From: Engelhardtia mirabilis | GTDB lineage: Bacteria > Planctomycetota > UBA1135 > GCA-002686595 | Direction of reading: 5' to 3' | DNA: 64,000 bases | Assembly (NCBI GenBank): GCA_007751255.1 | Contig: CP036296.1 | Coordinates: 1,116,001-1,180,000 of the forward strand | Shown: positions 49,614 to 60,841 of the stretch, one piece after another | Numbering within the stretch: position 1 is the stretch's first letter | Layout of the letters: the number at the start of each line of letters is the position of its first letter | The notes under the pieces: generated by a model | The model's database searches: none | What the model saw: only the letters and a program-made list of their open reading frames with translations | What the model was told of the DNA's origin: nothing | Position numbers and translations under genes: made by a program

Positions 49614-50576
49614 ATGGGACTCTTCGACATCTTCAAGGCGAAGCCGGAGCCGGGCCCCAAGCCCAAGCCGCGTCCGCTGCCCCTGCGTGGGGGCGGCATG
49701 CCGCCGCATCCGGCGCCCCAAGCCGAGAACCACTTCATCGTGATCACGCTCGACTCGTGCCGCTACGACTCCTTCATGGAGGCGGCGCCGAAGACGATCA
49801 CGAAGCTGTCGGGTGGCAAGGTCGAGAAGCGCTACACCTACGCCTCTTGGACGGCGCCGTCGCACTACAACCTTCTGACCGGACTCTTCCCGCACACGAG
49901 CCCGCAACACGTCTACGCGAGCGAGTACTACAAGGAAGACTTCTACAACTACAACGCGCGCCTGGGCGCCGGGTCGAAGAAGATCGACTTCGGCGAGATG
50001 GTGCCTGGTCTGTGGTTGCCGGAGTTCCTGCGGAACAAGATGGGCTACCACACCGGTGCGCGCGTGTCGCTGCCGGTGCTGAACCCCAAGACGGGCGTCA
50101 ACCGCTTCTTCGACAGCTTCCAGTTGATGGACAGCCACAACGACATGGCCGCCATGTTGCCGACGCTGAAGTTCGACTCGGAGCGCCCCAGCTTCTACAT
50201 GCTGAACGTGGGGGAGACGCACTACCCCTACGCGAAGCCCAATGAAGACTCGTCCATGTGGCCGCGGATCTCGGGCGTCAACGGCGTGTTCAAGAAGATG
50301 AACGCGCAGATCGACGAGAACGACCCGGACTTCAAGGAGGAGTTCCAGTTCTTCGACCAGGACAAGATGGACCAGCTCAAGGAGCGCCAGATCGACACCG
50401 TCAGGTACCTCGACGGCGTCTTCGAGCAGCTCTACGACATGGTCCCGGAGAACACCTACATCATCGTCACCGCCGACCACGGCGAGTGCTTCGGCGAGGG
50501 TGGCTACTTCGGCCACGGTCCGATCATGCACGAGAAGACCTTCGAGGTGCCTTACCTCGAGGGCAAGCTGCGCTGA
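49614..50576 (+). CDS. Cytoplasmic sulfatase-like (alkaline phosphatase superfamily) protein
   Basis: A protein of 320 residues with no signal peptide; a Pro/Lys-rich N-terminus precedes the fold. Landmarks: IVITLDSCRYDSF (metal Asp, residue 47), SWTAPSHYNLLTG (active-site segment, Thr 80 where true sulfatases have Cys or Ser in CxPxR) and IIVTADHGECFGEGGYFGHG (metal Asp-His and His, near residue 285). The missing CxPxR means formylglycine cannot form, so a phospho-transfer or phosphodiesterase activity is more likely than sulfate-ester hydrolysis. The gene lies between sat and cysC, with 10 bp to sat, and is probably in the same operon. Confidence 0.85.
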   Translation: MGLFDIFKAKPEPGPKPKPRPLPLRGGGMPPHPAPQAENHFIVITLDSCRYDSFMEAAPKTITKLSGGKVEKRYTYASWTAPSHYNLLTGLFPHTSPQHVYASEYYKEDFYNYNARLGAGSKKIDFGEMVPGLWLPEFLRNKMGYHTGARVSLPVLNPKTGVNRFFDSFQLMDSHNDMAAMLPTLKFDSERPSFYMLNVGETHYPYAKPNEDSSMWPRISGVNGVFKKMNAQIDENDPDFKEEFQFFDQDKMDQLKERQIDTVRYLDGVFEQLYDMVPENTYIIVTADHGECFGEGGYFGHGPIMHEKTFEVPYLEGKLR

Positions 50577-50589
50577 GCTTCGGCGCAGA

Positions 50590-50616
50590 TGCGCGCGGCG
50601 CCCTGCGTCGCGCGCA
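50590..50616. terminator. Hairpin, 8-bp stem, after the sulfatase-like gene
   Basis: TGCGCGCG at 50590-50597 pairs with CGCGCGCA at 50609-50616. It could attenuate readthrough into cysC, which begins 69 nt later. Confidence 0.4.
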
Positions 50617-50684
50617 CCGATCAACGCGCGGGCGCACCCGCGTCGTCCTGAACCCACTCCTACCCCCCGACCCAACCTGATCCC

Positions 50685-51224
50685 ATGTCCGACCGCCAAG
50701 GCTTCATCCTTTGGTTCACCGGCCTCTCGGGTGCTGGCAAGAGCACCCTGGCCGAGTACATCACCCCCAAGCTGAAGGACCTCGGTGTCCTCGTCGAGAC
50801 CCTCGACGGCGACGAGGTTCGTCAGAACCTCTCGAAGGGGCTCGGCTTCTCGAAGGAAGACCGCGACACCAACATCCGCCGTATCGGCTACGTCGCGAAC
50901 CTGCTGTCGCGCAACGGCGTGTGCTCGATCACCGCGGCCATTTCGCCCTACCGCGAAGTGCGTCGTGAGTGCCGCGAGCTGTCCGAGGCGCCCTTCATCG
51001 AGATCTACGTCGAGGCGCCCCTCGCCGTGGTCGAAGAGCGCGACACCAAGGGCCTCTACAAGAAGGCCCGCGCCGGCATCATCAAGGAGTTCACCGGGGT
51101 CTCCGATCCCTACCACGAGCCCGAGAACGCCGAGATCGTGGTCCACACCGGCAACGAGTCGATCGAGGAGTCGGGCGAGAAGATCCTGGCCTACCTGCGC
51201 GAGCGCGGCCTGCTGCCCGCCTGA
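50685..51224 (+). CDS. cysC: Adenylyl-sulfate kinase (APS kinase)
   Basis: A protein of 179 residues, typical of stand-alone CysC. It phosphorylates APS at the 3' position to give PAPS. Motifs: P-loop [13 protein letters not shown] (residues 11-23), [16 protein letters not shown] (substrate-binding), [35 protein letters not shown] and [17 protein letters not shown]. It follows sat and the sulfatase-like gene on the same strand, so APS made by Sat is turned directly into PAPS. A MITE-like inverted repeat begins 16 bp after the stop. Confidence 0.96.
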   Translation: MSDRQGFILWFTGLSGAGKSTLAEYITPKLKDLGVLVETLDGDEVRQNLSKGLGFSKEDRDTNIRRIGYVANLLSRNGVCSITAAISPYREVRRECRELSEAPFIEIYVEAPLAVVEERDTKGLYKKARAGIIKEFTGVSDPYHEPENAEIVVHTGNESIEESGEKILAYLRERGLLPA

Positions 51225-51239
51225 TCGCGGCTGCGAGCC

Positions 51240-51331
51240 AGCTTCCCGGATCAAGAATCTGGCAGTGCTCCTCGGGCCCTGGTCCCACCGGACCCGCTGG
51301 TGGTGCCGCCGAAGCGCTGATCCAGGATGCT
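51240..51331. repeat. Inverted repeat, MITE-like element copy 2 (shorter)
   Basis: A 92-bp element whose ends AGCTTCCCGGATCAAGAAT (left) and the reverse complement of its right end, AGCATCCTGGATCAGCGCTT, resemble each other and the arms of the element at 7640-7802 (AGTGTCCTGGATCAGAAATT). It is more diverged than copy 1. It lies between cysC and a convergent sulfatase-like gene and may also act as a terminator. Confidence 0.6.
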
Positions 51332-51395
51332 CATCGTGCGGCGTCGCGCTTCGTGCGCGGCGCCGCACGAGACGTTCGGGTCCGCCCGTTGGCGC

Positions 51396-53534
51396 TCAGT
51401 CCTCGTCGGCGGCGTAGCCCAGCGCGCGCAGCCGGGCCCGCGCCTCGGGCCCGAGCACGGCCCGGCGGGGAGCCACCGCGGGCGGGACCGAGAGCGCTCG
51501 CTGACGCGCTTGCAGGGCCTCGAGGGTCGGCGATGGCGACTCGACCGGGGTCGGTGCCCACTCGTTCGGATCGAGCTCGAGGTCGAAGTGCTGCAGGCGC
51601 TGGGGCTCGTCCCACTCGATCCACTTGTCGACACCGGCCACGATGGCCCGCGACTCGGGGTGCTCTGCGGAGGTGCAGGCCCAGGCGAACGCCGCACTGC
51701 CCGCGGAGGCGCCGCCCAGTGGCACACCGACCCAGCGCGGGTCCGGTTCCACCCCCGCCCAGGAGGCGATCGTCGGCGTGAGGTCGAGCAGGCTCACGGT
51801 CGTAGGGTCGAACCCGGGCGCGATGTCGGGGCCGTGGATGAACAGCGGGATCCGGATCAGTTCCTCCCAGAGGGCGTGTCCGTGCGATGCGCCGTCGTGC
51901 TCGCCGAACTCCTCGCCGTGGTCGCTGGTGAAGACTGTGAAGGTCGGCACGGCCCGCTCGTCCAACGCGGACCAGAGCGGGGCGAGGGCCGAGTCGAGCG
52001 CCTTGGCGCTGGCGACGTAGAGGTCCCAGTCGCGCTCGACGACGCCGCGAAACACCCCGGCCAGCCCCGCCTCGTCGAGCCCCCGTGGATCAAGGCTCGG
52101 GTCGAGCAGCGCAGCGTCCCTCAGACGCGGACCGAGCCCGGGCCGCAGGCGCGCGGCGACGTCGGGCAGCGGTCCGTCGGGCCCGGCGTGGTAGGGGGCG
52201 TGGGCGCGGTAGCTCTGGACGTACAGCAGGAGGGGCCGGGGATCGTCGTCGCGCAGCTCGGCGAGGGCCGTCTCCACGGTGCGCTCGACGGACCGTGACC
52301 GCTCGTCGAACACGGCGAAGCCGCGGTCGAGGCCGTAGTCGGCCGAGACGTAGACACCCTCGGTCACGGCCGCCGTCCGATAACCCGCTTCCTGGAGCAG
52401 CGCGGCGAGGCGCGGCAGGGCGTCGGGCAGCGAGCGCCCGGAGTTGATCGCGCCGTGCCCGAGGGGCGGAAGGCCGGTCAGGAGCGAGGCCTGCGAGGGC
52501 AGCGTCCACGGCGCGTTCGACCGCGCGCCGAGGTACACACGCGACCGCGCCGCAAGGGCGTCGACCCCGGGCATCGGCCCGGCGCCAGGGTCGTCGTCGC
52601 GGTAGGCGGCGAGCATGTCCGCCCGCAGGGTGTCGGCCAGGAACACGACGATGTCGGGCCGCGTATCGTCCGAGCGGGCCCGCGGCACGTCGATCCAGGG
52701 GTCGATCGCCGCGGCGAGGCACGGCGGTCCGTCGACGGTCAGGGTCACCGACCGCGCTCCGGCGGGGATCTCGATGCAGCGCGTGGTCCGACTCCCGACA
52801 AAGGTCGCCGCCTGCTCGAAGCGGGCTGCCTCCCGACCGTCGACGTCGAAGCGGAAGGTGACCGGTTGACCGTCGGCGACCTCCGCGTTGGCGGCGGACC
52901 AGGTCGCGACGCGCAGCTCGCGCTCGACCGCGGACGGGGCGAAGTCGATCCGCCGCGGCTGGCCCATGGTGAGCGGGATGCCGTTGGCGGAGAGCTGGGG
53001 CAGCCGCAAGCGCCAACCGAACGGTCCGAGCTCGCCCAGGGGCAGGGTCAGCCGCACCTGTGCTCGCTGGGGAGGCTCGGGCGCCGACAGCCAGATCTGC
53101 GAGCCGGCTGCGAGCCAGCGACCGCGGTTGGCCTCGACCTCGGCCGGGCTCGGCAGGGCCTGGCCGAGGGGGAAGCGCGGGGCCTCGACGTCGTCGAGCA
53201 GCAGCACGGCATCGGTCGGGCGGAGCAGCGGGACCGGCAGCGGCAGGACCCAGACCCCGTCGAGCGGCCCTCGCTCCCAGGCCTCCAGCGGCGTGTCGAG
53301 GACGGCGGTGACCCCGTCGCCGGATCCGAGCGGCTCCAGGCTCCACCCGGGCCACCCCTCCGCGGGCAGACGCCACGGCCCGGCCTCGAGCGGAGGCACC
53401 TCGTAGCCCGCGCTGAGCGGGACCGGATCCGGCCGCTGGTCACCCCCGCAGCCGGCGGCCAGGAGGGCGCCGAGGAGCGGCACGGCCAGGGCTCGGCTCG
53501 CGGGCCGCCCCGGCGAGGGGCTCGCGTGTGGCAT
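51396..53534 (-). CDS. Sulfatase-like lipoprotein (alkaline phosphatase superfamily) with LGY tail
   Basis: A protein of 712 residues from ATG 53534, giving a lipoprotein signal (LAVPLLGALLAAGC, Cys at residue 29). The first 270 residues are a beta-rich N-terminal domain. The catalytic domain starts at DIVVFLADTLRADMLAAY (metal Asp pair), followed by NAPWTLPSQASLLTG (Thr where sulfatases have Cys/Ser), FTSDHGEEFGEHDGASHGHALW (Asp-His and His ligands) and LLDLTPTIASWAG. CxPxR is absent, so formylglycine-dependent sulfatase activity is unlikely; phosphotransfer is possible. It ends ARLRALGYAADED, another LxxLGY tail. The active domain should be outside the inner membrane. Confidence 0.85.
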   Translation of the reverse strand: MPHASPSPGRPASRALAVPLLGALLAAGCGGDQRPDPVPLSAGYEVPPLEAGPWRLPAEGWPGWSLEPLGSGDGVTAVLDTPLEAWERGPLDGVWVLPLPVPLLRPTDAVLLLDDVEAPRFPLGQALPSPAEVEANRGRWLAAGSQIWLSAPEPPQRAQVRLTLPLGELGPFGWRLRLPQLSANGIPLTMGQPRRIDFAPSAVERELRVATWSAANAEVADGQPVTFRFDVDGREAARFEQAATFVGSRTTRCIEIPAGARSVTLTVDGPPCLAAAIDPWIDVPRARSDDTRPDIVVFLADTLRADMLAAYRDDDPGAGPMPGVDALAARSRVYLGARSNAPWTLPSQASLLTGLPPLGHGAINSGRSLPDALPRLAALLQEAGYRTAAVTEGVYVSADYGLDRGFAVFDERSRSVERTVETALAELRDDDPRPLLLYVQSYRAHAPYHAGPDGPLPDVAARLRPGLGPRLRDAALLDPSLDPRGLDEAGLAGVFRGVVERDWDLYVASAKALDSALAPLWSALDERAVPTFTVFTSDHGEEFGEHDGASHGHALWEELIRIPLFIHGPDIAPGFDPTTVSLLDLTPTIASWAGVEPDPRWVGVPLGGASAGSAAFAWACTSAEHPESRAIVAGVDKWIEWDEPQRLQHFDLELDPNEWAPTPVESPSPTLEALQARQRALSVPPAVAPRRAVLGPEARARLRALGYAADED

Positions 53535-53762
53535 GGCGGGGCGCAAGGGCGGGCTGGCGATCAGCAGGGAACACCGATCGCGCCCCGGAAGTCGTTGGGC
53601 GGGCTGCGACCGAGTGCCGGCGAATCGGACCATTCACGGCCGGCCCGGTCCGAGAGTCTAGCGAGCCGTGGGGAGCAGCTGCCTCGACAGCGCCCGACCC
53701 TTCTCCCGCCGGTCGTGACCCGGCCGAGGGCGCCGCCAGAAAGCCGTCGGATCGATCCCACC

Positions 53763-53794
53763 TTGACAGTCCCTGGGCCGTACCCGGGTATCCT
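53763..53794 (+). promoter_or_regulatory. Candidate promoter TTGACA with TATCCT
   Basis: TTGACA at 53763-53768 is a consensus -35 box; TATCCT at 53789-53794 is a possible -10 with a long 20-nt spacer. It would give a leader of about 190 nt before ATG 53989. The rest of the 455-bp stretch between the divergent genes holds no gene. Confidence 0.4.
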
Positions 53795-53988
53795 GCAGGG
53801 CCCGAAATCGCGCCTCGCGCGACTCGAACCCCGCCTCCCCATCCCCAGGCACCCGGATACCGGCCGCCCCGCGCCCCCGGACTGCCATCCGGCCTCAGCC
53901 GACGCCGCACGGGCGCCGATGAGAGGGGTCCCGCCGCCCCGGTGGGCACCGGTTCCGCCCGCCACGACCTCGACGTCTCCCCGCTTCC

Positions 53989-56159
<2,171 letters not shown>

Positions 56160-56160
<1 letters not shown>

Positions 56161-58451
56161 TGCTGCCGCGTTGGACCGTCTACCCGGCGGTCGCGATCCT
56201 GGCGGTCACGGTCTCGCCGGCGATCCCCAAGCGGCTTGCGCCGGTGGAGGCGCCGGCGGCGGCCGTCGCATCGGCGGCTGTCGCGCCCGCTGCTGTGCCC
56301 GCCGTGAAGGCCAAGCACCCGCGCCTGGTCGTGCTGGGCATCGACGGGATGGACCCGGACCTCTTGGCCGAGGTGATCGAGCGCTTCCCCGAGCGCACGA
56401 AGAACTTCCAGTGGCTGGTGAACCAGGCCGACGGGATCCACTCCCTGGGGACATCCCTGCCGCCCCAGAGCCCGGTGGCCTGGTCGGACTTCATCACCGG
56501 GCGCGATCCGGGTGGCCACGGGATCTACGACTTCATCCACCGCGACTACGTCACGCGCGGGGCGTTGGGCTCGACCACGCGGCCCGGCGCGGGCTCGTTC
56601 TTCGGCCTGATCCCCGGGTCCGAGGAGTCGAACCGCTCGGGCAAGTCCTTCTGGCAGGTCCTGGCCGAGCACGGCGTGCCGGCCGACGTGTGGCGCATGC
56701 CGGCCAACTTCCCCGTCGAGGAGTCCAAGGGGCTCTCGTTCCCCGGGATGATGACCCCGGCCATCGACTCGGCCTACGGCCAGGCGACGCTGTACACGAC
56801 GGACCCGTTCGCCGCGAGCAGCCTCGACTACTCGAAGATCGTCGACGACGCGGACTTCGCTGAGCGGGGTGGAGTGATCCGGACCTTCGTCTTGGGGCCC
56901 GACGCCGACATCGACGGGCGCAAGGCTCCCGCGCGCGCTCCGATGAAGATCTACGTCGATCGCGAGGCCGGAGCCTGCGCGATCGAGATCGGGACCCAGA
57001 CGATCGTGGTCGAGCCGGGTCAGTGGACCGACTTCATGGAGGTCGAGTTCACGGTCAGCGACATGGCACCGGGTTGGCTCGACTGGCTGCCCGGCGTCGA
57101 CGACCCGATCGGCGGCGTGGTGCGCTTCTACCTGCGCTCGATGGAGCCCGAGGTCGAGCTCTACGCCTCGCCGGTGAACATCGATCCGCGCAACCCGGCC
57201 ATGGACGTGTCCCAGCCGAGCTCGGCCAGCGCCGACCTGGCCGACGCGATCGGGACCTACTACACCCAGGGCATGGCCGAGGACGTCAACGCCCTCAAGG
57301 AGCACCTGCTCACCGACGCCGAGTTCCTCGAGCAGTGCAAGCTGGTCTACACCGAGCGGCGGGCCATGTTCGAGCACGCCCTCGACCGCTACGAGGACAA
57401 GCAGGACGGGGGCCTGCTGTTCTTCTACTACTCCACGGTCGACCTGATGTCCCACATGCTGTGGCGGCACTTCCAGGCGGACCACCCGAACCACGACGCG
57501 CAGCTCGCCGAAGAGAGCACGGCCTCCTGGTCGGGCCGCCCGGGGAGCCTGTGGAAGGACATCATCTACGACGTCTACCTGACCATGGACCCGGTCCTGG
57601 GTCGCATCCGCGAGCGCATGGAGCGCAGCCCGGAGCCCTGGACCCTGGTGGTCATGAGCGATCACGGCTTCGCGCCCTACACGCGCAAGTTCAGCATCAA
57701 CACCTGGCTGCTCGAGAACGGCTATCTGGTGCCGAAGGAGCCCGTCTGGGCCAAGGCCGACGAGGCGCAGCTCGAGGCGCTGCAGGCCCAGGGGCTCGCG
57801 GACGACGAGGGCTACGTGCTGGGTGAGGACGGCCAGCGAGTCCAGCTCACCGACGGCCGCGAGCTGCCGAAGAGTGACCCGGCCTACTCGGCGCGGGTGA
57901 TCACGGCCCACGTGGACTGGTCCAAGACCCGCGCCTACGGCATGGGCTTCAACGGTCTCTACCTGAACCTGGCCGGTCGCGAGCTCGACGATCCGCACAC
58001 GGACGAGGACGAGTCCGGCATCGTCACAGCGGACCAGCGCCGTGCCCTGCTGGAGCAGATCAAGGCCGAGCTGGAGGCCATCGTCGATCCCGAGACCGGC
58101 GAGCGGGTGATCCTGCACGCTGACATCGCCGAGGACGCTTACGCCAACTCCGAGCGGCTCGCCGAGGCCCCCGACCTGTTGGTCGGCTTCAACGTCGGCT
58201 ACTGCAACTCGGACCCGGCCTCGATCGGCTACATCCCCCATGACATCTTGGCGGACAACCTGGGCGGCACGTTCAACGGCTCGCACCTGATGGCGCCCGA
58301 GGTGGTTTCGGGCATCCTCTTGTCCAACGCGCGCGTGGCCCCCGGGGACCACAACCTGCGGGACCTGACCGTCGAGGTGCTCGGCTTCTACGGCATCGAG
58401 CCCATCGAGGGCATGGGCGGACACCGCGTGCTCGCGGGACCGGCCAACTGA
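56160..58451 (+). CDS. Alkaline-phosphatase-superfamily phosphodiesterase, exported
   Basis: A protein of 763 residues from ATG 56160, which shares one base with the stop of the previous gene, so the pair is coupled. An N-terminal helix (YPAVAILAVTVSPAIP) and an Ala/Val/Pro-rich linker lead to LVVLGIDGMDPDLLAEV (metal Asp, near residue 60), the active segment LPPQSPVAWSDFITGRDPGG, HGIYDFIHRDYV, then TLVVMSDHGFAPYTRKFSIN (Asp-His) and FNGSHLMAPEVVSGILL. It is a clear paralogue of the upstream protein. Both resemble nucleotide pyrophosphatase/phosphodiesterases; the substrates are unknown. Neighbours suggest a role linked to sulfate or phosphate donor metabolism, an inference from order only. 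Confidence 0.87.
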
Positions 58452-58545
58452 CGGCGCCCCCGGGCGACGGACCTGCGACCTCTCAACCAGACCGACTCAC
58501 CAACCTGACCCGGGCCGACTCGGCCCATCGACCCAAGGACGACCC

Positions 58546-58743
58546 ATGTTCGGCGGCGGAAACAAGATCAAGCTCGAGAAGGACCTCATCGACCGCGCCA
58601 AGCGCGTTGCGGAAGTGGCGGGCTACGCCTCGGCCGAGGAGTTCATCTCCCACATCGTCGAGCGCGAGCTCGCCCAGTTCGAGGGTGACGACTCCGACGA
58701 GGACATCACCGAGAAGCTGCGCGGCCTGGGCTACATCAGCTGA
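58546..58743 (+). CDS. Small ribbon-helix-helix-like protein with LGY tail
   Basis: A protein of 65 residues. After a Gly-rich start comes a short basic beta strand (NKIKLEKDLIDRAK), helix RVAEVAGYASAEEFISHIVERELAQF and an acidic segment, then DEDITEKLRGLGYIS. The plan and ending match the 71-residue protein at 47929-48144, so the two are paralogues. It may bind DNA, or the domain may serve only for dimerisation. It lies 94 bp downstream of the paired phosphodiesterase genes and 132 bp before a membrane protein gene. Confidence 0.7.
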   Translation: MFGGGNKIKLEKDLIDRAKRVAEVAGYASAEEFISHIVERELAQFEGDDSDEDITEKLRGLGYIS

Positions 58744-58784
58744 CGCCGGCCCTCGCATTCGGTCCCCCTCGGTCGCGCTCGTGA

Positions 58785-58815
58785 CCTGATCGGTCGAATC
58801 CACTGATCGATCAGG
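58785..58815. promoter_or_regulatory. Palindrome CCTGATCG/CGATCAGG after the small RHH-like gene
   Basis: CCTGATCG at 58785-58792 pairs with CGATCAGG at 58808-58815 across 15 nt. A terminator for the small gene, or a binding site: its TGATCG core also occurs in the operator-like array at 47724-47845. Confidence 0.4.
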
Positions 58816-58848
58816 CGCCCGGCGCGCGGCCCTCCCCTCGACCCGACT

Positions 58849-58874
58849 CCCCCCCCCCCAGCCTCCCCCCCCCC
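58849..58874 (+). repeat. Two homopolymeric C tracts just before a start codon
   Basis: Runs of 11 C (58849-58859) and 10 C (58865-58874) are separated by AGCCT; the second ends one base before ATG 58876. Such tracts are prone to slippage and may vary expression of the membrane protein gene. Confidence 0.7.
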
Positions 58875-58875
58875 G

Positions 58876-59742
58876 ATGGATCTGATCAACGGCACGATGA
58901 CGTCGATCTTCGACGTCCTGATGTCCGTGTTCGGCCTCGCAGGCCCGACGGTCGCGTTGATCTTGATCAGCGGCGTCTTCGGCATCCTGGCGCTGATCTG
59001 CTTCAAGTACATCTCTTGGCAGGGCGGCATCAAGGGCACCAAGGACAAGATCAAGGGGGGCATGATCGCGATCCGCCTCTACCAGAACGACCTGGGGATC
59101 GTGGCCAAGTCGGTGGCGACGGTGCTGGGCCGCAACTTCCAGTACCTGGGGCTGAACTTCGGGCCGATCTTCCCCCTGCTGGTGCCCTTCACTTTGGTCG
59201 CGGCCCAGCTCGTGGTGCGCTTCGGCTTCGACCCGGTGCCGCTCACGGACATGACCCAGGGCCAGCACCTGGCGGGGCAGGGCACGGTGCTCGAGGTCGC
59301 CATGGCGGAGGGCGACGAGGCCCGCGTTGCGGACCTCGAGATCGAGTTGCCGGCCACCCTGCAGGCCACCTCGAAGCTGGTGCGCGTGCCCAGTGAGGGC
59401 CGCGCCTGGATCGAGTTCGTGGCGATCGAGTCGGGGGTCGAGGACATCCTGATCCGCGTCGGCGACACCGAGTTGACCAAGCAGATCGTCACCGGCGACG
59501 CCGAGCGTCCCGCCGTCATGCAGCCCGAGCGTGTGGGGGGCTTCTTCGCCGCTTGGCTCTGGCCGGCCGAGAAGACGACCTCGGGCACGCCCGTGGAGCA
59601 CATCAAGTTCACCTACCCCGACCGCACCCTGCCCTGGATGGGCCTGTTGCCCGGGGGCGCGATGGGGGTCCTGACGATCTTCCTGATCGCCTCGATGCTG
59701 TTCGGCGTGCTGATCCTGAAGCCCCTCGGCATTCAGATCTGA
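58876..59742 (+). CDS. Membrane protein of unknown function
   Basis: A protein of 288 residues from ATG 58876. Membrane helices at about residues 22-46 (LAGPTVALILISGVFGILALICF), near 90-110 (FGPIFPLLVPFTLVAAQLVVRFG) and at the C-terminus (MGVLTIFLIASMLFGVLIL). Between the first two is a basic amphipathic hairpin (GGIKGTKDKIKGGMIAIRLY), a shape reminiscent of Oxa1/EMC3-type insertases, too weak to assign. A beta-rich exported domain lies at about residues 120-245. It probably belongs with the phosphodiesterase genes. No conserved catalytic residues recognised. Confidence 0.72.
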   Translation: MDLINGTMTSIFDVLMSVFGLAGPTVALILISGVFGILALICFKYISWQGGIKGTKDKIKGGMIAIRLYQNDLGIVAKSVATVLGRNFQYLGLNFGPIFPLLVPFTLVAAQLVVRFGFDPVPLTDMTQGQHLAGQGTVLEVAMAEGDEARVADLEIELPATLQATSKLVRVPSEGRAWIEFVAIESGVEDILIRVGDTELTKQIVTGDAERPAVMQPERVGGFFAAWLWPAEKTTSGTPVEHIKFTYPDRTLPWMGLLPGGAMGVLTIFLIASMLFGVLILKPLGIQI

Positions 59743-59892
59743 CGGCGGACCGGCGGCGCCCGGGAGATCGAGCTGCGCTGCCTACGCGTTGCTGGCCCGG
59801 CCGCGCCGCAAGCACTCGCCCGACCTATCCAGGGGACGTCTCCCCACAGGCAGCTTGCGAGGGCCAGGCCACCCGGCGGCCCGGGGAGGGGT

Positions 59893-59942
59893 GGCAGCGC
59901 GCACCCGTTCGTAGCAAGAGAACGAGGCGGGTGTGCGCTGCC
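59893..59942. terminator. Strong imperfect hairpin in a 480-bp intergenic region
   Basis: GGCAGCGCGCACCC at 59893-59906 pairs with 59929-59942 (13 Watson-Crick pairs and one G-T), then GTTC (59907-59910) with GAAC (59920-59923) around a 9-nt loop; five bases bulge on the 3' side. It could terminate the membrane protein gene or be a structured RNA. The rest of 59743-60224 has no convincing gene. A GGTTCGAATC at 59981-59990 looks like a tRNA T-arm, but no cloverleaf can be built around it. TACCTT at 60174-60179 is a possible -10 for the next gene. Confidence 0.5.
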
Positions 59943-60224
59943 GAAGGTCGTCAAGCAACCGAGCGCAAGTCTGCTCGGCAGGTTCGAATCGGCCCCAGAG
60001 CTCCCTGGCGGAGGCGGTCCGCGGGTCTTCGGCCTTCGCCCCCATGGGTCCGGCGTAGAGGCCCCCCGGATCCGCCGCCAGAAACTCGATTTTCGTGCGC
60101 GAGGTCCCGACGGCGGATCGCGCCGACCTCCCGCCCACCGTGGGCCAACCCGGTCGGGCCGCCGGGCAACGGTTACCTTGGGGCCCCGAGACTCGCGCGC
60201 CGTCCACCGCCACTCCCCCGATCC

Positions 60225-60794
60225 GTGTACTCCGAAGACGTCGAACGGGCGATCCGCGTCGCCCTCCACGCCCACGACGGCCAGACCCGCAAGGGGTCGG
60301 CCGATCCCTACGTGGTGCACCCGATCCACATCGCCCTGGTGCTCACGCGCCACGGCGCGCCGGACCACGTGGTCCAGGCCGGGCTGCTGCACGACGTGGT
60401 GGAGGACTGTGACGGCTGGGACGTCGAGCGGATCGAGGCTGAATTCGGCGCAGAGGTGGCAGAGATCGTCGCGGAGCTGACCGAGGACAAGACGCGCTCC
60501 TGGGAGGAGCGCAAGCGGGCCGGGATCGAGAAGGTCGCGACCATGTCGGCCGACGCCGCGACGGTGAAGGCGGCCGACAAGCTCCACAACCTCTCGTCCA
60601 TGGTTCGCGACCTGGCCAGGTCCGAGAGTCCCGACGCCTTCTGGTCCCACTTCAACGGTGGCCGAGATCGCACCCTCTCGATGGCGCGCGAGCTGGTCGA
60701 GGCCTTGGCCCCGAGGGTGGGGGAGGATCTCGCGCGCTCCCTGCGCGCGACGGTCGACATGCTCGCGTCGATCGACCGCGAGCGCCGCGCCTGA
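60225..60794 (+). CDS. Stand-alone HD-domain hydrolase, Mesh1/SpoT-like
   Basis: A protein of 189 residues from GTG 60225; the frame is open upstream but only through non-coding sequence. It has the HD fold of RelA/SpoT hydrolase domains: ALHAHDGQTRKGSADPYVVHPIHIAL (first His, near residue 12, and HP), AGLLHDVVEDC (the HD pair near residue 50), AEFGAEVAEIVAELTEDK and KAADKLHNLSSMVRD. Such single-domain proteins hydrolyse (p)ppGpp or related pyrophosphates, Mn2+-dependent. No synthetase domain is attached. It is monocistronic. Confidence 0.9.
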   Translation: MYSEDVERAIRVALHAHDGQTRKGSADPYVVHPIHIALVLTRHGAPDHVVQAGLLHDVVEDCDGWDVERIEAEFGAEVAEIVAELTEDKTRSWEERKRAGIEKVATMSADAATVKAADKLHNLSSMVRDLARSESPDAFWSHFNGGRDRTLSMARELVEALAPRVGEDLARSLRATVDMLASIDRERRA

Positions 60795-60841
60795 CGGCCG
60801 TCGCGGCAGCCCGGGCACCGGCAGGATCGATGGACCCGGGC

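Noticed and set aside
49614-50576. Genuine arylsulfatase
   Set aside because: There is no CxPxR or SxPxR motif for formylglycine; called sulfatase-like only.
53534-53988. Short plus-strand frame in the divergent gap before the phosphodiesterase gene
   Set aside because: It lacks a start signal and protein-like composition; only a promoter candidate is supported there.
59970-60010. Possible tRNA because of GGTTCGAATC
   Set aside because: The T-stem bases do not pair and no acceptor, D or anticodon arm can be drawn on either strand.
59782-60213. Minus-strand frame of 143 codons containing RFEPAEQ
   Set aside because: Composition is Arg/Ala/Pro-rich as in random high-GC antisense, it has no family motif, and it overlaps a strong hairpin; kept only as an intergenic note.
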